Assembly (NCBI GenBank): GCA_024196135.1
Contig: JAMQCK010000047.1
Span: 1-64,000, forward strand
Direction of reading: 5' to 3'
DNA: 64,000 nt
From: Pleurotus ostreatus/Saccharomyces cerevisiae fusant
Taxonomy: Eukaryota > Opisthokonta
Shown in pieces: positions 10,177-20,962 of the stretch. Position 1 is the stretch's first letter, and each line of letters opens with the position of its first letter. The position numbers and the translations under genes were made by a program. The notes beneath the pieces are model-generated. The model did no database searches, was not told the DNA's origin, and worked only from the letters and a program-made list of their open reading frames with translations.

Positions 10177-10515
10177 GCTTCAGGTTCGAGCGCTTCAATT
10201 GGGCGACCGTCGTATGGTGAGCATGAATAGTGGATTGAGCCAAGCCGGGTACTGAAAGACACGCTACTGGCACGTAGGAAGGCAGCGACGTCATAAACAT
10301 GCAGCGACAAACGAAAGGCGACAAGTAAATTGTTGGAAACCTGTGGGGCACGCGCAAATGAAAGGCTTGCAAGGATCGGGACTTCATCGCAATCAAGAGC
10401 AGCGCGCCGCGAGGAACGCTAAATAAAGAAAGCGTAGTTGCGAGCAATTTGCTGGTCCCGGGAGCAGGTGCCAGCGATTCAGTCGTCGTAGATCCCAAAT
10501 CAAGCGGTGCTTGCC
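10177..10515. other. No supported gene
   Basis: Remainder of the spacer between members 3 and 4. Only short frames. Confidence 0.5.
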
Positions 10516-11619
10516 TCAACGAGCTGTGTTTCGGTGCCTCGCCGTCGTTGACCTCGTTTTAGCCATCGCCTCTATGGCAGAATTCCCGGTCAACTTGGCC
10601 AAAAGCTCGCTGCATACGCTCATGTTAGCGAATATAGTCACGACGGTCCGAAGGCGCACATACAGAGGCGATTGATGAACATCCTGCGCAGATCTGGTAG
10701 GTACAGCGTCTTGAGCAGGTCGCGCGCGAGCCGGCATCTCGATGGTCTTGATCGTCTTGCCCTTCCACCGGATATCGAGGACCGCTGATTCGGGTACGAC
10801 GAAAGAGTTATATCCGACTGACTGGTCAAAACGAAAGCATTTTTCGAGCGGCTGCAGTCGATAGGTTCCCATGTAAATGGTGAGGTTCCGGGGCATCACG
10901 ACGGGGCCTCGGGTCATGTTGTCGCAAAAGTCGAAGGATACGAAGGTTTTCTGGTGACCTAGCCACAGGCGTATGTGGAACGAAAGATCAGGAAGATGAA
11001 TGCGGTCTATCGTCGTATCTTCGGGGTCGGGTTGTCCCTAGAAAGCGGGTAATTAGACTGATATCAACTAGCTGAGTGTTGGTGTACGCACGCCAATATA
11101 TTCCGCAGTCCGTAACGTCTCCTTCACCAGCTCCCTGCCCTTTTCGACAGAGCCGCACTCGAGTATGCACAGCTCGTTGGCGAGTTCCTCGGAATAGAGG
11201 CAGTTGATCACTTCACCGCCGAACGACGTCAACGGCGGACGCTGCGGGATCACTGTCCCCTCCTCGATGCGGAGATGCTTGGGAAGATATTGGTAGAGGC
11301 TCGAGTACTTCGCAGGCTCTTGACCGGGCGCAAGAGTGCCGTTCATTGTGGCATGCATGTGTTCGAGTGCAGTCGCCAAGGCTGGGAGGTTCGGCCCCAA
11401 GTCCGATCCAGGTTCAACCGCTGCTGCCACAGGCTCGGTATCGTGGCGAAGAGACGATCCCGGCTTTTCGGCGCTCTGGTATTGACGTAGAGAAGAGCGA
11501 CCGCGCTTGTAGGTGCGCATGAGTTGTCCCTTTGCCACGCGTTCCTCCGATGTGCGACTTCGTTGCTTCCTGGTGGCAGGCTGAGAGGTGCGAGTCTTAT
11601 GAACGTCCTTCTTGGCCAT
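10516..11619 (-). CDS. Orphan tandem family, member 4 (331 aa, most divergent)
   Basis: Exons are 11619-11092, 11037-10664 and 10609-10516. Intron 1 is GTGCGT...TTCTAG and intron 2 GTATGT...ATGCAG (54 nt, open in frame). The start ATG at 11619 (MAKKDVHKTRTSQ) matches the family pattern. Compared with members 1-3, exon 2 is 30 nt shorter, several conserved positions differ (LTSFGGEVINC, QKTFVSFD, MTRGPVVMPR), and the C-terminal exon is longer with a basic Arg/Thr tail. It is either the oldest duplicate or has diverged in function. No known domain is visible. Confidence 0.8.
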
Positions 11620-11983
11620 CTTTTGTTTGTTGTGAGTAGCAGGGGACCTCAAAATGTAACTGGAAGGGAGCTGAGTCAGAGGGGTGAGCAGGGATGCAGA
11701 CGGAGAGCGCTTGTGTCCGGATGGTAGTGGTCAGAGGCAAGTTCGGACTTCGCCGCCACCGAATCCAACATCGTCACACGATCATGTGATTGCCGTCACA
11801 GTTCGATTTGCTCATTGGGCCGTTTGACATTTCTTGGATGGCATTCCTTGAAGGGCTCCGTCACGGGCTGGTCATAGATAGCAAGTGTGATAGTAGAAGC
11901 AGACGTCAGAAAATTCAAACAAAGCAACACCAATTATACAAAGTGGAACAGAGTCGTGAAGGCATTACTGTAAGTAGAATCGT
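11620..11983. other. Spacer, no gene seen
   Basis: 364 bp between the start of member 4 and the end of the membrane-protein gene. It holds the member 4 promoter and the 3' end of the next gene. Confidence 0.5.
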
Positions 11984-13596
11984 TTATTCCAACGCGCCCC
12001 AGACGCCCAAACCCGCAAAGAGCACCACCAAGCTGATCAGCAGTCCCACATAGGCAGCAACGTGCGGCCCGATAAGGGTGGCTGAAGTGATGGTCGGGGC
12101 AGCGTGCGCGAAGGCCACCGCCACCAGGATTGGGGCCAGCGGCAAAGAGGCGGATGAGGGTGACGAAGGATCTGCCGGCGCGTGCTTTGCTATGGTGAAG
12201 GCGACATGGGCGGGGCGGTAGGGGCCGAAGGCAGACATGCCAACGGCTTTGATCTTCGGGAAGGTGGCAGCGCTAATGAGAAGGATGGAGCCAACGGAGA
12301 AGAGCAGCGAGTTGAGGCGCTGCAAGATGGGAATGGTGATGGGTATGCGCTGCGTAAAAGAGTGAGCCATAATGGTACGAATGGGAAAAATGGGTGACTG
12401 ACAATAAAAGCCATCCCGTATTGCTCTTCAATTTCTTCCCTCTTTCTCAACGTGATGAGCTCGTCCAGGTCCTGCTCAATGAGCTGGTCGAGCGTCTCCT
12501 CGGACAGTGTCCCAGGCAGCGCTCTTGCAGAGCCCTGCGCAGACACGTCGCTCGAGGACCGCAAGAGCGGCTCCTGCGCTGGTAAGCGTGGAGAGCCGGC
12601 CGACAGCGACGAACCGTCAGGCGATGCTGGACGCTGCTCGTCATCCTGCCCCTGCAAGTAGAAAGTACCACGCTCCGACCCACCCCGTCGCACGTCCTTG
12701 GGGTCGACCAAGACGTCCCGATACCACGACACTGCACGGTAACCGAGGGTCATGGCCACGACGCTCTCCGCAGCTGCCCATCCTACTCCTGCCCACCAAG
12801 CACGGTAGAAGGCTGGGTCCAGGCGATCGGGCTCGGGGAATACGGCGTAGTCGTGTATGAGGAGGGTGGACGCTGCAAACAGCCGCAGGGTGACGGATAG
12901 CGCACTGTGCAGGAGAACCGGGAGGACGCTGGCGATCAGCGTGTAAGCGTACTGCGGCAGGTCCCGCAGTCCTGCGAGGGTAGCGCAGGCGGCGTATATG
13001 GGGCCCTTGACCGCATAGGTCAAGACCCAGAGGGTGCCCGGTAGGACCAGCTCCGGGAGGGGATAGGGGAAGTAGGATGTGTAGGGGTAGGAGTTGTTGC
13101 CTTGCGTGCGGTAGACGAGTGGGGGAACGATGGCGAAAGCAAAGAAGATTATAGTCGACAGAGGGACGATGCTGTATCTCAGCAGCTCTCTGGTGTAGGA
13201 TCCTGCGGAGGCGGCATTAGAACGATTGGTATGGGGGGTCAGATGATCGGCGCGCAACGCACCCTTGTATAGGCCCTGGGACTCGAGGGATGCTTCGACC
13301 TCGCGCTCCCAGTCGTCGTCTGCCTGGTCGTCGCCCTGGTCATGGAAATCGACCGTGGTGTCTTCGGGGACCTGATCGAGTACGCTGTTGCGCCGTGTCC
13401 GTGATGAGGTCGAGCCGTAGGAGACAGGCTGCGGTCGCTGAAGCGATGAGGGATTGGCAGAGTCTGGGTACCACTTCGCGCCGTTCGTCGACGGGGCGCT
13501 GGTGGGCAGCTCGCCGGTAGAGTATGTCGAACTCGATCTTCTGCTCGATAACAAGCGTTCCGCCGCCGCTGCACGCACAACCGTGAAGATGCCCAT
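11984..13596 (-). CDS. Multi-span membrane protein of unknown function (519 aa)
   Basis: Exons are 13596-12403 and 12349-11984, joined by a 53-nt intron (GTCAGT...ACGCAG). The start is the ATG at 13596 (MGIFTVVRAA); the open frame further upstream lacks an ATG. The first ~130 residues are hydrophilic and Ser/Arg-rich. About four hydrophobic segments follow (YSIVPLSTIIFFAFAIVPP; LVLPGTLWVLTYAV; LPVLLHSALSVTLRLF; WAAAESVVAMTLGYRAV), then a long cytosolic-looking loop with an acidic coil (ETLDQLIEQDLDELI), and two or three more in exon 2 ending LISLVVLFAGLGVW. I recognise no family; it looks like a conserved fungal integral membrane protein. It is divergent from the GPI10 gene, with 158 bp between the start codons. 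Confidence 0.72.
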
Positions 13597-13754
13597 CGTG
13601 GTGAGGTCGTGGGCGGTCTGCACGTTAGACCAGAGTGGAAGAGTACGTGAACAAAGTCAGTTGCGGTCATCTCATGACCGCCATGAGAAGAGCAGAAAAG
13701 GAAGCGCCTAGCGCAACTATTGCGAACAATGGCGGCCGCGTGACGTGACACCAA
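13597..13754. promoter_or_regulatory. Compact bidirectional promoter region
   Basis: Only 158 bp separate the ATG codons of the membrane-protein gene (minus) and the GPI10 gene (plus), so both core promoters must lie here or overlap 5' UTRs. No TATA box is evident. Confidence 0.6.
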
Positions 13755-15660
13755 ATGCTCTTCCTCCTCGCCGTCACGGTTCGGATCCTGGTTGCGCTCC
13801 TCACGCGTACCTCTTTCCAGCCAGACGAGTACTTTCAAGCTCTAGAGCCGGCGCATGACCTTGTCTTTGGCTATGGGCATCTTACCTGGGAATGGTTGAC
13901 TCCGAATCCTATCAGGAGCATCCTCTACCCGCTGCTCAATGTGCCAGTATACTGGACTCTCAAAGCGACAGGACTTGACTCTGTCAACTGCTTGCTCGTA
14001 TGTTGCTGCTTGTAGCGAGGTGAATTCCAGCCACTCAGTGACTACCTAGATTGCTGGCCCTCGACTAGTCCACGGTGCTCTGGCAGCTTTGACGGACGTG
14101 TTCTTGTACAAATTGGCAAGACGCGAACTGGCGCCCAACTACGCCAACGTTGCAGTAAGATCAGCTCCTTTGATGATCTCTCTTTATCTAAACTTTGGCA
14201 AGCTCTTCTTGTCCTTGACCTCGCCCTTCAACGCGCTCGCTCTCTCGCGTTCTCTGTCCAATTCACTCGAAACCTCGTTGAGCACCGTCGCTTACGTCTA
14301 CTACCCATGGTCAGAGACGAACAGGCTCTTGAAGTACGTACTTATGTCCTTGTGGTTGGATCTTGCTCAGAGCATGCCATAGATCGTGCCTTCGCGTCGT
14401 TCTCGCACTCTCAGCTCTAGCCTGCCTCGTCCGTCCCACTAACGCCGTTATATGGATCTATCTCTTTGGCCAGCTATTCGCAAACCGGCCAGATATCAGG
14501 GCATACCTCATCGTGAATGCGGTTGTCACTGGGTACGCTTTGCAATCTGCTGCGCTCTCCCATGCTCATCGCAGCTCAGGATTGTTGCTCTTTCCGTCCA
14601 GATACTTGCGGATTCCATTTACTACGGCCGCCTTGTTATCACGCCCCTCAACTTCCTTCGCGCAAACGCATCCAGCGTCTCCCTCTTCTACGGCCGGAAT
14701 AACGCGACGTTCTACATCTTTCAGGCCTTACCCGTCCTTTGCGCCACCGCCCTGCCTTTTGCCCTGCATGGCATTTACAAGAGTCTGAGGAACACCAGCA
14801 GAACGCACTCTGTTTTAACGAAGATGACCCGCGTCATCGCATGGACGATGGCCGTCTACTCACTTGCTGGGCACAAAGAGTGGCGCTTCATTCACCCGCT
14901 TCTGCCCCTCTTGCACATTCTAGCAGCCAAATCCATCGTCGACCTCTCGACCTCATCTTCACCGCCAACAGGAGCCAGCAAAGCTCGTTCGCGATTCCCT
15001 GTCAAGAGAGCACATCTCGCCTTGCTCGCCCTCGGCATCCCCGCCTCCCTCTACGTCGTCCTCATCCACAACAGCGCATCCATCAGCGCCGTGGCGTACT
15101 TGCATAACTTGCCTGCCAGCGTGAATGCGACGAGCGTTGTGGGGGTCCTGATGCCCTGTCACTCGCTGCCTGGACAAGCCTACTTGCATCGTCCTGACTT
15201 TGCGGACCCGCAAGTGATGTGGTCTTTGGGCTGCGAGCCGCCTCTTGGGCTGAGGTGAGCGGACACGCTGCCATACTATCCTTCTTACTGATCCGCCAAC
15301 CTCAACAGTCCCGAAGCAGCCGCATCGTACAAGGATCAGACAACCGTCTTCTTCGACAGCCCTCGCCAGTACCTCGTCGACCGCTTTCCGGCCGGCGTCA
15401 ACGCCTCCTTCCCTCCTTCGCCGAAGCCCCTCACTCCACCCACATCTGCCGGCGATCTCTCGCAAGACTGGAGACATGAATGGCCGAGATACCTCGTACT
15501 CTACGGCGCACTGCTGCATCATGAAGACGTGCGGTCACTCTTGCATCACCAAGGGTATAAGGAGATCTGGAGCAGCGGAGAGCACTGGTGGCAGGGTTCG
15601 ATAGGCCCGGATGAGGAGAGGATGGAGGGTATTCGTGTATGGCGTTGGGAGTCCAAGTAG
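13755..15660 (+). CDS. GPI10: GPI mannosyltransferase 3 (PIG-B/GPI10 type, GT22)
   Basis: Six exons: 13755-13997, 14050-14154, 14203-14333, 14383-14532, 14580-15254, 15309-15660 (551 aa). The N-terminus has the family hallmark TSFQPDEYFQALEPAH followed by a YGHLTWEW segment. Later come PRLVHG, NSLET, RPTNAVIW, an IYYG loop, FYGRNNATFY and HKEWRFIHPLLPLLH, the conserved GT22 motif. Several hydrophobic helices fit an ER multi-span enzyme using dolichol-phosphate-mannose. PIG-B/GPI10 adds the third, alpha-1,2-linked mannose to the GPI precursor. The PDEY, LTWEW and HKEWRF pattern fits this member better than SMP3/PIG-Z or ALG9/ALG12. Exon 3 starts after a 48-nt intron that is open in frame, so the boundary rests on a GTAAGA donor and alignment of the NSLET region. 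Confidence 0.85.
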
Positions 15661-15799
15661 ACCGGGCAGTATCACACATTTAGATGTCAAGCGCGACCAA
15701 ATGAGAGGAAATGGAGGTCATAAGTATTGGCGGGAAGCGGACAGCTTCTAGACGAATATACAGTAGCAACAACACAGCGGTACCCAGACGCAAGCCAGA

Positions 15800-16566
15800 C
15801 TACTTCTGGTTATGACGAGCCATCCGGGTCAACTGCAAACACCAGTTAGTACATAGCGTCTAGGAAAACTTCATGGAGCACGTACCCTTCTCCGCTTCTT
15901 CAGCCTGTAGGGCGAGGAAAACACCGTCAGCCATACCTCCCGCCTCGAAGAACCGATGACTCACTTGTGCTTCTTCATCTTCTTCTTGCGTTTCCGCTTC
16001 GTGCTGTCCATCGCCACCTCATTCGCCTCCACAGGGAGCCCGAGACGCTCCATGACCGCTTGCCAATGCGCCTGAGCGCCGAGCGTGTGCATGGTCAGCG
16101 CCCTTGTGAGCTGGCGCGCCGTATCCGCGTCCGCCTCCGCATCGGCAATGGGGTCCTCGCCGCGCATGGGTCGCCCGGACGGGCCAACCTCCTGCTGCTG
16201 CTGTTGCTGAGGTTCCGCCTGCTGCGCTGGCCTGAACACCGCCGCGGGGTCGTCCAAGTGCAGCAGCGGCCGGTGCAGCGCAAAGAAGGACTGCAGCACA
16301 AAGTCCTTCCGCCCGATCAGCGGGTGCGTCGGCGCGTCCGGGTGCGGCGTCGGGGCCTCGGGCGCCTTCGCGGCAGCCTCGGACGCAGCGACAGCAGCCG
16401 GGTCCGCGGGTGTCTGGTTCGCTGCGCGCGCGACGACCGTCTTGGTGGTTGTGGCTGGTTTGTGGGAGTTGAAGTAGCGGCCGCCGCCAGGCTTGCCGGA
16501 GAAGAATGAGGAGTATGGGCGGCGGCTCGCAGGCAGCTGCTGCAGCAGCCGCACGTACGAAGTCAT
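15800..16566 (-). CDS. Mitochondrial small ribosomal subunit protein mS38 (COX24/AURKAIP1 C-terminal domain)
   Basis: Exons are 16566-15965, 15904-15886 (19 nt) and 15832-15800, giving 217 aa. The diagnostic part is the extreme C-terminus, assembled across both introns: KRKKKMKKHK, then LKKRRR, then LTRMARHNQK, the short basic mS38/COX24 motif that lies in the mitoribosomal small subunit. The middle is Ala/Pro/Gln-rich (a poly-Gln tract) and poorly conserved, as usual for this family. The N-terminus is basic with few acidic residues (MTSYVRLLQQLPASRRPYSSFF), consistent with a mitochondrial presequence. Reading straight through the first donor would end the protein just before the motif, so the 19-nt exon is essential. 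Confidence 0.85.
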
Positions 16567-16927
16567 GCCGCGACTTGCGAACGCCGTCGTCGTCGTCGTC
16601 GGGGGATGAGATAAGGAGCCAATCCGCTTCGGGACGCCGTCCTTGCAAAATAACGCCCCAACGTCACGTCACGCAGCCTCGCCTCGCCAGCCCAGCCTTT
16701 CGAAGTTCGAACTCTTTCGCTCAAGCAGCACGCATTTTTCACGGATTGCATTGACTACAATACGCTATGGTGAGGGATGTCCTACGATGAGCCTGTACAT
16801 GCGCTAATAGGTGAGGGAATAAACTGCGATATTTGAGAGATGCGGTGGTACTTAGTGATGATGATGCTGGATACAAAAATGCTTGCTGTGTAGAAAGAAA
16901 AATCGAACAAGAAGTCCCAAAGACACT
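16567..16927. other. Spacer, no gene seen
   Basis: Holds the mS38 promoter and the kinase 3' UTR. No supported coding frame. Confidence 0.5.
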
Positions 16928-19900
16928 CTAGCGCTTGTACTGCTTCAGGATGCTTTCGACCTCCGTCACCACCTGCGACATCGTTGGCCGCTCGTTGGGC
17001 TCCTGCGCCCACATGCGCTCCATGAGGTCGACGATCTCCGGGCAATATTGCTTGCGAAGACCGGCGACGGACGGACGCTGGCGCTTCGACCCAACCGCCT
17101 CGTAGATAGCGTGCTCGTTCATGCCCTGCCAGAAGTCAGTAAAGAGACCCAATCCTGAAAGACCGTAAACTAACCTCCCACGGATACTTGCGCTTCGACT
17201 TGGGCAGATGCCACTGCATCATCTCCCAGTATACCAAGGCGCACGAGAATACATCCACCTTGTGATTGTACTTCGGGTGCGCATGCCATAGCTCTGGCGC
17301 CTGCCAGTTAACTGTGCCGACGAGACTGCGAACCATCGACCGCGTCGACTGCTTGACCTTGGCCAAGCCGAAGTCCGCGATCTTCGCCGACCCATCCCGG
17401 GTGATGAGGATGTTCGAGGATTTGCAGTCGCGATGGATGACGGAGGGCTTGCGCAAGTGCAGGTACTCCAAGCCTTTGGCGACACTGAGCATGATGCGAA
17501 GCTGCAAGGGATGAGCTTCCTGTAGACCAATGCGTGCGATAGGTGGCTTACGATACGATGCAGAGGTGGTGCGTCCACGTTGCGAATGTAGTCGAACAGG
17601 TCGCCGTTGGTGCAAAGCTCGCTGATGATCATAACCGGGGTCTCCCTCGAGTTCTCGGGGATACTGACACCGAACTGGAGGGAGGTGAGCAACCAGTCCG
17701 TCAAGGTAGGTCAGTAGCACTTACGAAGCGAACGATATTCTCGTGGTTGAACCCACCGAGCAGCTTCAGCTCCTTGATGTCCACTACAAAGCATGCGTCA
17801 GCAGGGACTTCGAAAGCAACACCAAGCCAACTCACTCTCGGTAAGCTGTCCCCTAAACTCGGAGATCGCAACCTTGCGCTTGCCCCACTTGCCGATATAG
17901 ACGTCCTTGAAGCCACCGCTCCCAATCTTCTCAAGCTTCGTGATCTTGTCCGGCGGGATCTCGCGGTCATTTAGACCAAGGGCCTCCAAGTCGAGCTCGA
18001 GTTCCGGTTCCGGCTGCTTGTCATTCGACGGCGACAGCGGCGGTGTCTTGGGCTCGTCCAGGTGCACTCGGTGCGAGCGCTCGAGGACAGGTGGGCTGAT
18101 GCTGCCACCGTCAGAGCGGTTCCTGAGGCCTGGCCGACGCTTGATGGTCGAAGGCGGACGGACGGTGCCAGTCGACGACGGTGACGGGTCGATGAGGTGG
18201 GTGTCGCGCCACTTCACCAGTGCTTCAGCGAGCTGAGGCTTGGTGCCAGAGACATCGATGTCGCGAGACTCGCACAGCCGAACAAGGTCGTCCTTGCGGA
18301 GGCGCGTGAGGGACTTGGTAGTGGCAGCAGTGAGGTCGACTGCGGAGTTGTGAGCACATATAACCAGACAAGAAAACCGACGACTTACTATCATCCTCCA
18401 TGGCTTCTTCCTCTTCCTCCTCCTCAACTTCCTCGCTGAGGGTGGACTCCTCGTCACTCGACTCGCCAATGGTCTCCTCAGAGACGTTGCCTGCCTCCTC
18501 TTCAACCTCCTCAATCTGGTCGTCGGCTTCCTCCCCGACGACCTTGCCGTTACGCAACTTGCGCGGCGTAGGCATGTCCAGAGCGTGGTCGCCATCGACG
18601 GACTCCTCTTCGAGGTCTGTCAGCTCGTCGTCGCCATCATCTGGCTGTTCCTCGACAGACGGTTGCCTCGAACGGAGACGCTTCTTCATCGGCGAACGCT
18701 TAAGCCTCCGCGCAGACTGCGGCGGGGTCAAAGTCGAAGTCGAAGACACTGGTGCAGTCATGAGCTCGTCCACCTCCTCGGTCTCGGCCTGCTCCTCAGC
18801 TTGAATAGCCGGCAGTTCACCGTCGGAGTCGGTCAAGTCGCTGTCCTCCTCGCGAAGGGTCTTTATCTTGCCCTTGGCCTTGCGCATGGGAGTGATTCGC
18901 CGTTCGTCGGAGTTCTCCTTGTCCTTGCTGCGCAGGCGCCGCGGACTAGGGTTCGCAATCTGGTCCTCCAGTTCGTCGAGCTCGGTGAGGTCACTCTCCT
19001 CCTCGATCGGCTTGGATTTCGAGCGACCAGCAGAAGGAGTTTTCGGCAGCTCGGAGAACTCGACGGACTTGTTCTTGCTTCTGCTCATAGCGACAGGCGT
19101 CATGGGCTCAACTACATTGTTGGAGGTCTTCCGAGTGCGAGGCCGGTACGGCTGCGACGAGGTAGAACCTCGGCTCGTAGTCCGTCGTCTGTGCGCGAAG
19201 GTCAGATGTGTAACGATGGATGGTCACGGTCACATACCGCGGGCCGGCGCTGCCGTTTGACGACCCGCCCGAGCCTCTGCTACGCGACCGGGTGGTGCCA
19301 ACGTTCAGGGTAGGGAGCACGTTGCCCATTGACATGCTGCGTGCAGCGGTCTTGGGCTTCTTGCGGGAGGCATTGCTGTCGAGACCCTGGTACGTCGCTC
19401 GCCGGCGCAAGTACATGGGGCTTGCCCTAACCTCGGGCAATACGTCATCGTCATCCTCGTCGGCGGCAGCGTTACCGCCGTCGTCACTAGAGCAGTCACT
19501 GAGGCCGTCGCGAGGTGGTGAGGAGGGAGGGCCGAGAGCGTCGTCGTCGTCCCTCGCGGATATGATCGCGCCAATAATGTCTTGCCTGGTCAAACTTTCG
19601 GCATCTTCCGAGAGGCCGGCGGCGTGGTAGAGTCGAACGAGGTCGTTCTTGCGCAGGCGTTGCAGCTCTGGCGTGGTGGCAGAATGGATAAGATAGTCGT
19701 CCGCTGCGTTGCTATCAGTATGGTTGCCAATTGAGATGTGATAAGACGCACAAGACTGTTCCTCCTCCTCTTGTTCGGTATCCGAGCCGTCCGAGATCGA
19801 CCAGGCTGGGTGGTCGTCGACGTCCATGGAACTGAGCTCGTCTTCGTCACTGCTGAACTCCATGCGACCTCCGTTGAGGGCCTTGCGTCGCTTGGTCCGG

Positions 19901-20226
19901 CCGTCGCCGCGCGTGGAACGACCCTGCGCGTGGTTCTCATTTGCGGGGCCTTCGCGTTTACGTTTGCCACCTATGCGCACAGGCGGCTCTTCACGCGCGA
20001 ATGCCTTAGCCATGGACGACTGACGCGTCGGAATGCGGCGTGGGTTGGGGTAGAGTGGAACGAGGACGCGCGCCGAGTCTGGCGAACGCGACGCGGTGCG
20101 CGGGGTGCGGGCGGTGTACGTGTGGGCGCGTTGGTGGGCCTGAAGGTTGCGTACCGAGAGCTTTCGACGGGCCAAAGGAGAGCGGGCGGACGATGAGACT
20201 CTCTGGCGAGTGCGCTGCTGGGACAT
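16928..20226 (-). CDS. SAP-domain TKL-like protein kinase (999 aa)
   Basis: Seven exons: 20226-19238, 19188-18389, 18339-17836, 17783-17725, 17674-17552, 17501-17175, 17125-16928. The first half is disordered, acidic and basic by turns, with two SAP-like helices: LQRLRKNDLVRLYHAAGL (about 188-205) and LTRLRKDDLVRLCESRDI (about 606-623). The kinase domain covers about 730-995: glycine loop IGSGGFKDVYIG, catalytic loop HRDCKSSN (848-855), DFG at 868-870 and APE at 893-895. The order and wording (GGFNHENIVRF, NGDLFDYIRN, SLVGTVNWQAPELW) fit the TKL family expanded in mushroom fungi. The beta-3 motif reads VAIS, with Ser756 where the usual catalytic lysine sits; a lysine is found at 752. The SAP motifs and Lys/Arg-Ser tracts suggest a nuclear, chromatin-associated role (inference). 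The first intron joins what otherwise looks like two genes. Confidence 0.85.
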
Positions 20227-20728
20227 GTCCGCGGACAGGGCGAACTGTGGTCGGAGATCGGCGCGCCGAGTGAACGGGCTATACGATGGAGTCGGGGAAG
20301 AGCAGGCTGAGCACTGGGCTTCTATGAGTGTGGTGGCAATAGTCTATGCGTTTTCTGCGGTCGACGTCGACGACGCTCAGCGGTGCAGGCTAACGGCGGA
20401 TTCAAGAGGACCAGAGGGGCTGTTGATCGCTGTTTGGACATAACCCAAATAAACCTGCACGTGACATCAAACGGACCCGTGACACCCACAGGCACCCACA
20501 ATGTTCGAGAAAGCTGACTCCGTCCTCTGACTGTGCCTTGCACAAGAACACGTATCGCAAACCTGTGAAAATGACAGGAAGAATGTGTCGGCTTCGAGTC
20601 AAGCTCTATCTTTTGTCACCAGACCCATTTACATTGCTCTGAGTCGCCCAGCGCCTTGCGCTCGTCACTACCATAGGTATTCCCTTGCGTCCTGGAGAGC
20701 CCTTGTTCGTATCCAAGCAGCAAAAAGC
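20227..20728. other. Spacer, no gene seen
   Basis: Upstream region of the kinase gene up to the tRNA. Only short frames. Confidence 0.5.
20722..20726 (-). terminator. Pol III terminator of the tRNA
   Basis: A run of five T on the minus strand begins three bases after the tRNA discriminator base. Confidence 0.7.
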
Positions 20729-20810
20729 TGCCCACGGGCGGGGTCGAACCGCCGACTTTTGCATCAGGTATCCACATAAGTACAACACTCTACCACTAAG
20801 TTACGCGGGC
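20729..20810 (-). tRNA. tRNA-Ile (anticodon UAU) with a short intron
   Basis: The minus strand folds into a full cloverleaf: 7-bp acceptor GCCCGCG/CGTGGGC, 4-bp D stem, anticodon stem TTGTA/TGCAA, and T arm GGCGG-TTCGACC-CCGCC, with discriminator A. The transcript is 82 nt against 72 for the mature form, so about 10 nt of intron sit one base 3' of the anticodon, the canonical place. The loop then reads CTTATGA, giving anticodon UAU (Ile, AUA codons). The exact intron ends could shift by a base. Confidence 0.88.
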
Positions 20811-20962
20811 AACACCCAGTATAAGAGGTCGATCCAGCACCAGCTATGAGCAACGCAGAGAGCGCAGGTCATGCCCAGCGACAACCCGGGGACTCTACTC
20901 GCCTTCAAGTCAGGATAGTCGTTCCAGTCTTGGTGGATGGTACATGCAAAGTAATCGCGCAG

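Noticed and set aside
15967..16509. 180-codon plus-strand frame rich in Arg and Leu
   Set aside because: Exact antisense of the mS38 gene; explained by GC-rich codon use.
18225..19103. Separate gene starting MTPVAMSRSKNKS
   Set aside because: A normal intron (19237-19189) joins it in frame to the upstream exon; one continuous SAP-kinase gene explains both parts.
19738..20196. 152-codon plus-strand frame
   Set aside because: Antisense shadow of the first exon of the SAP-kinase gene.
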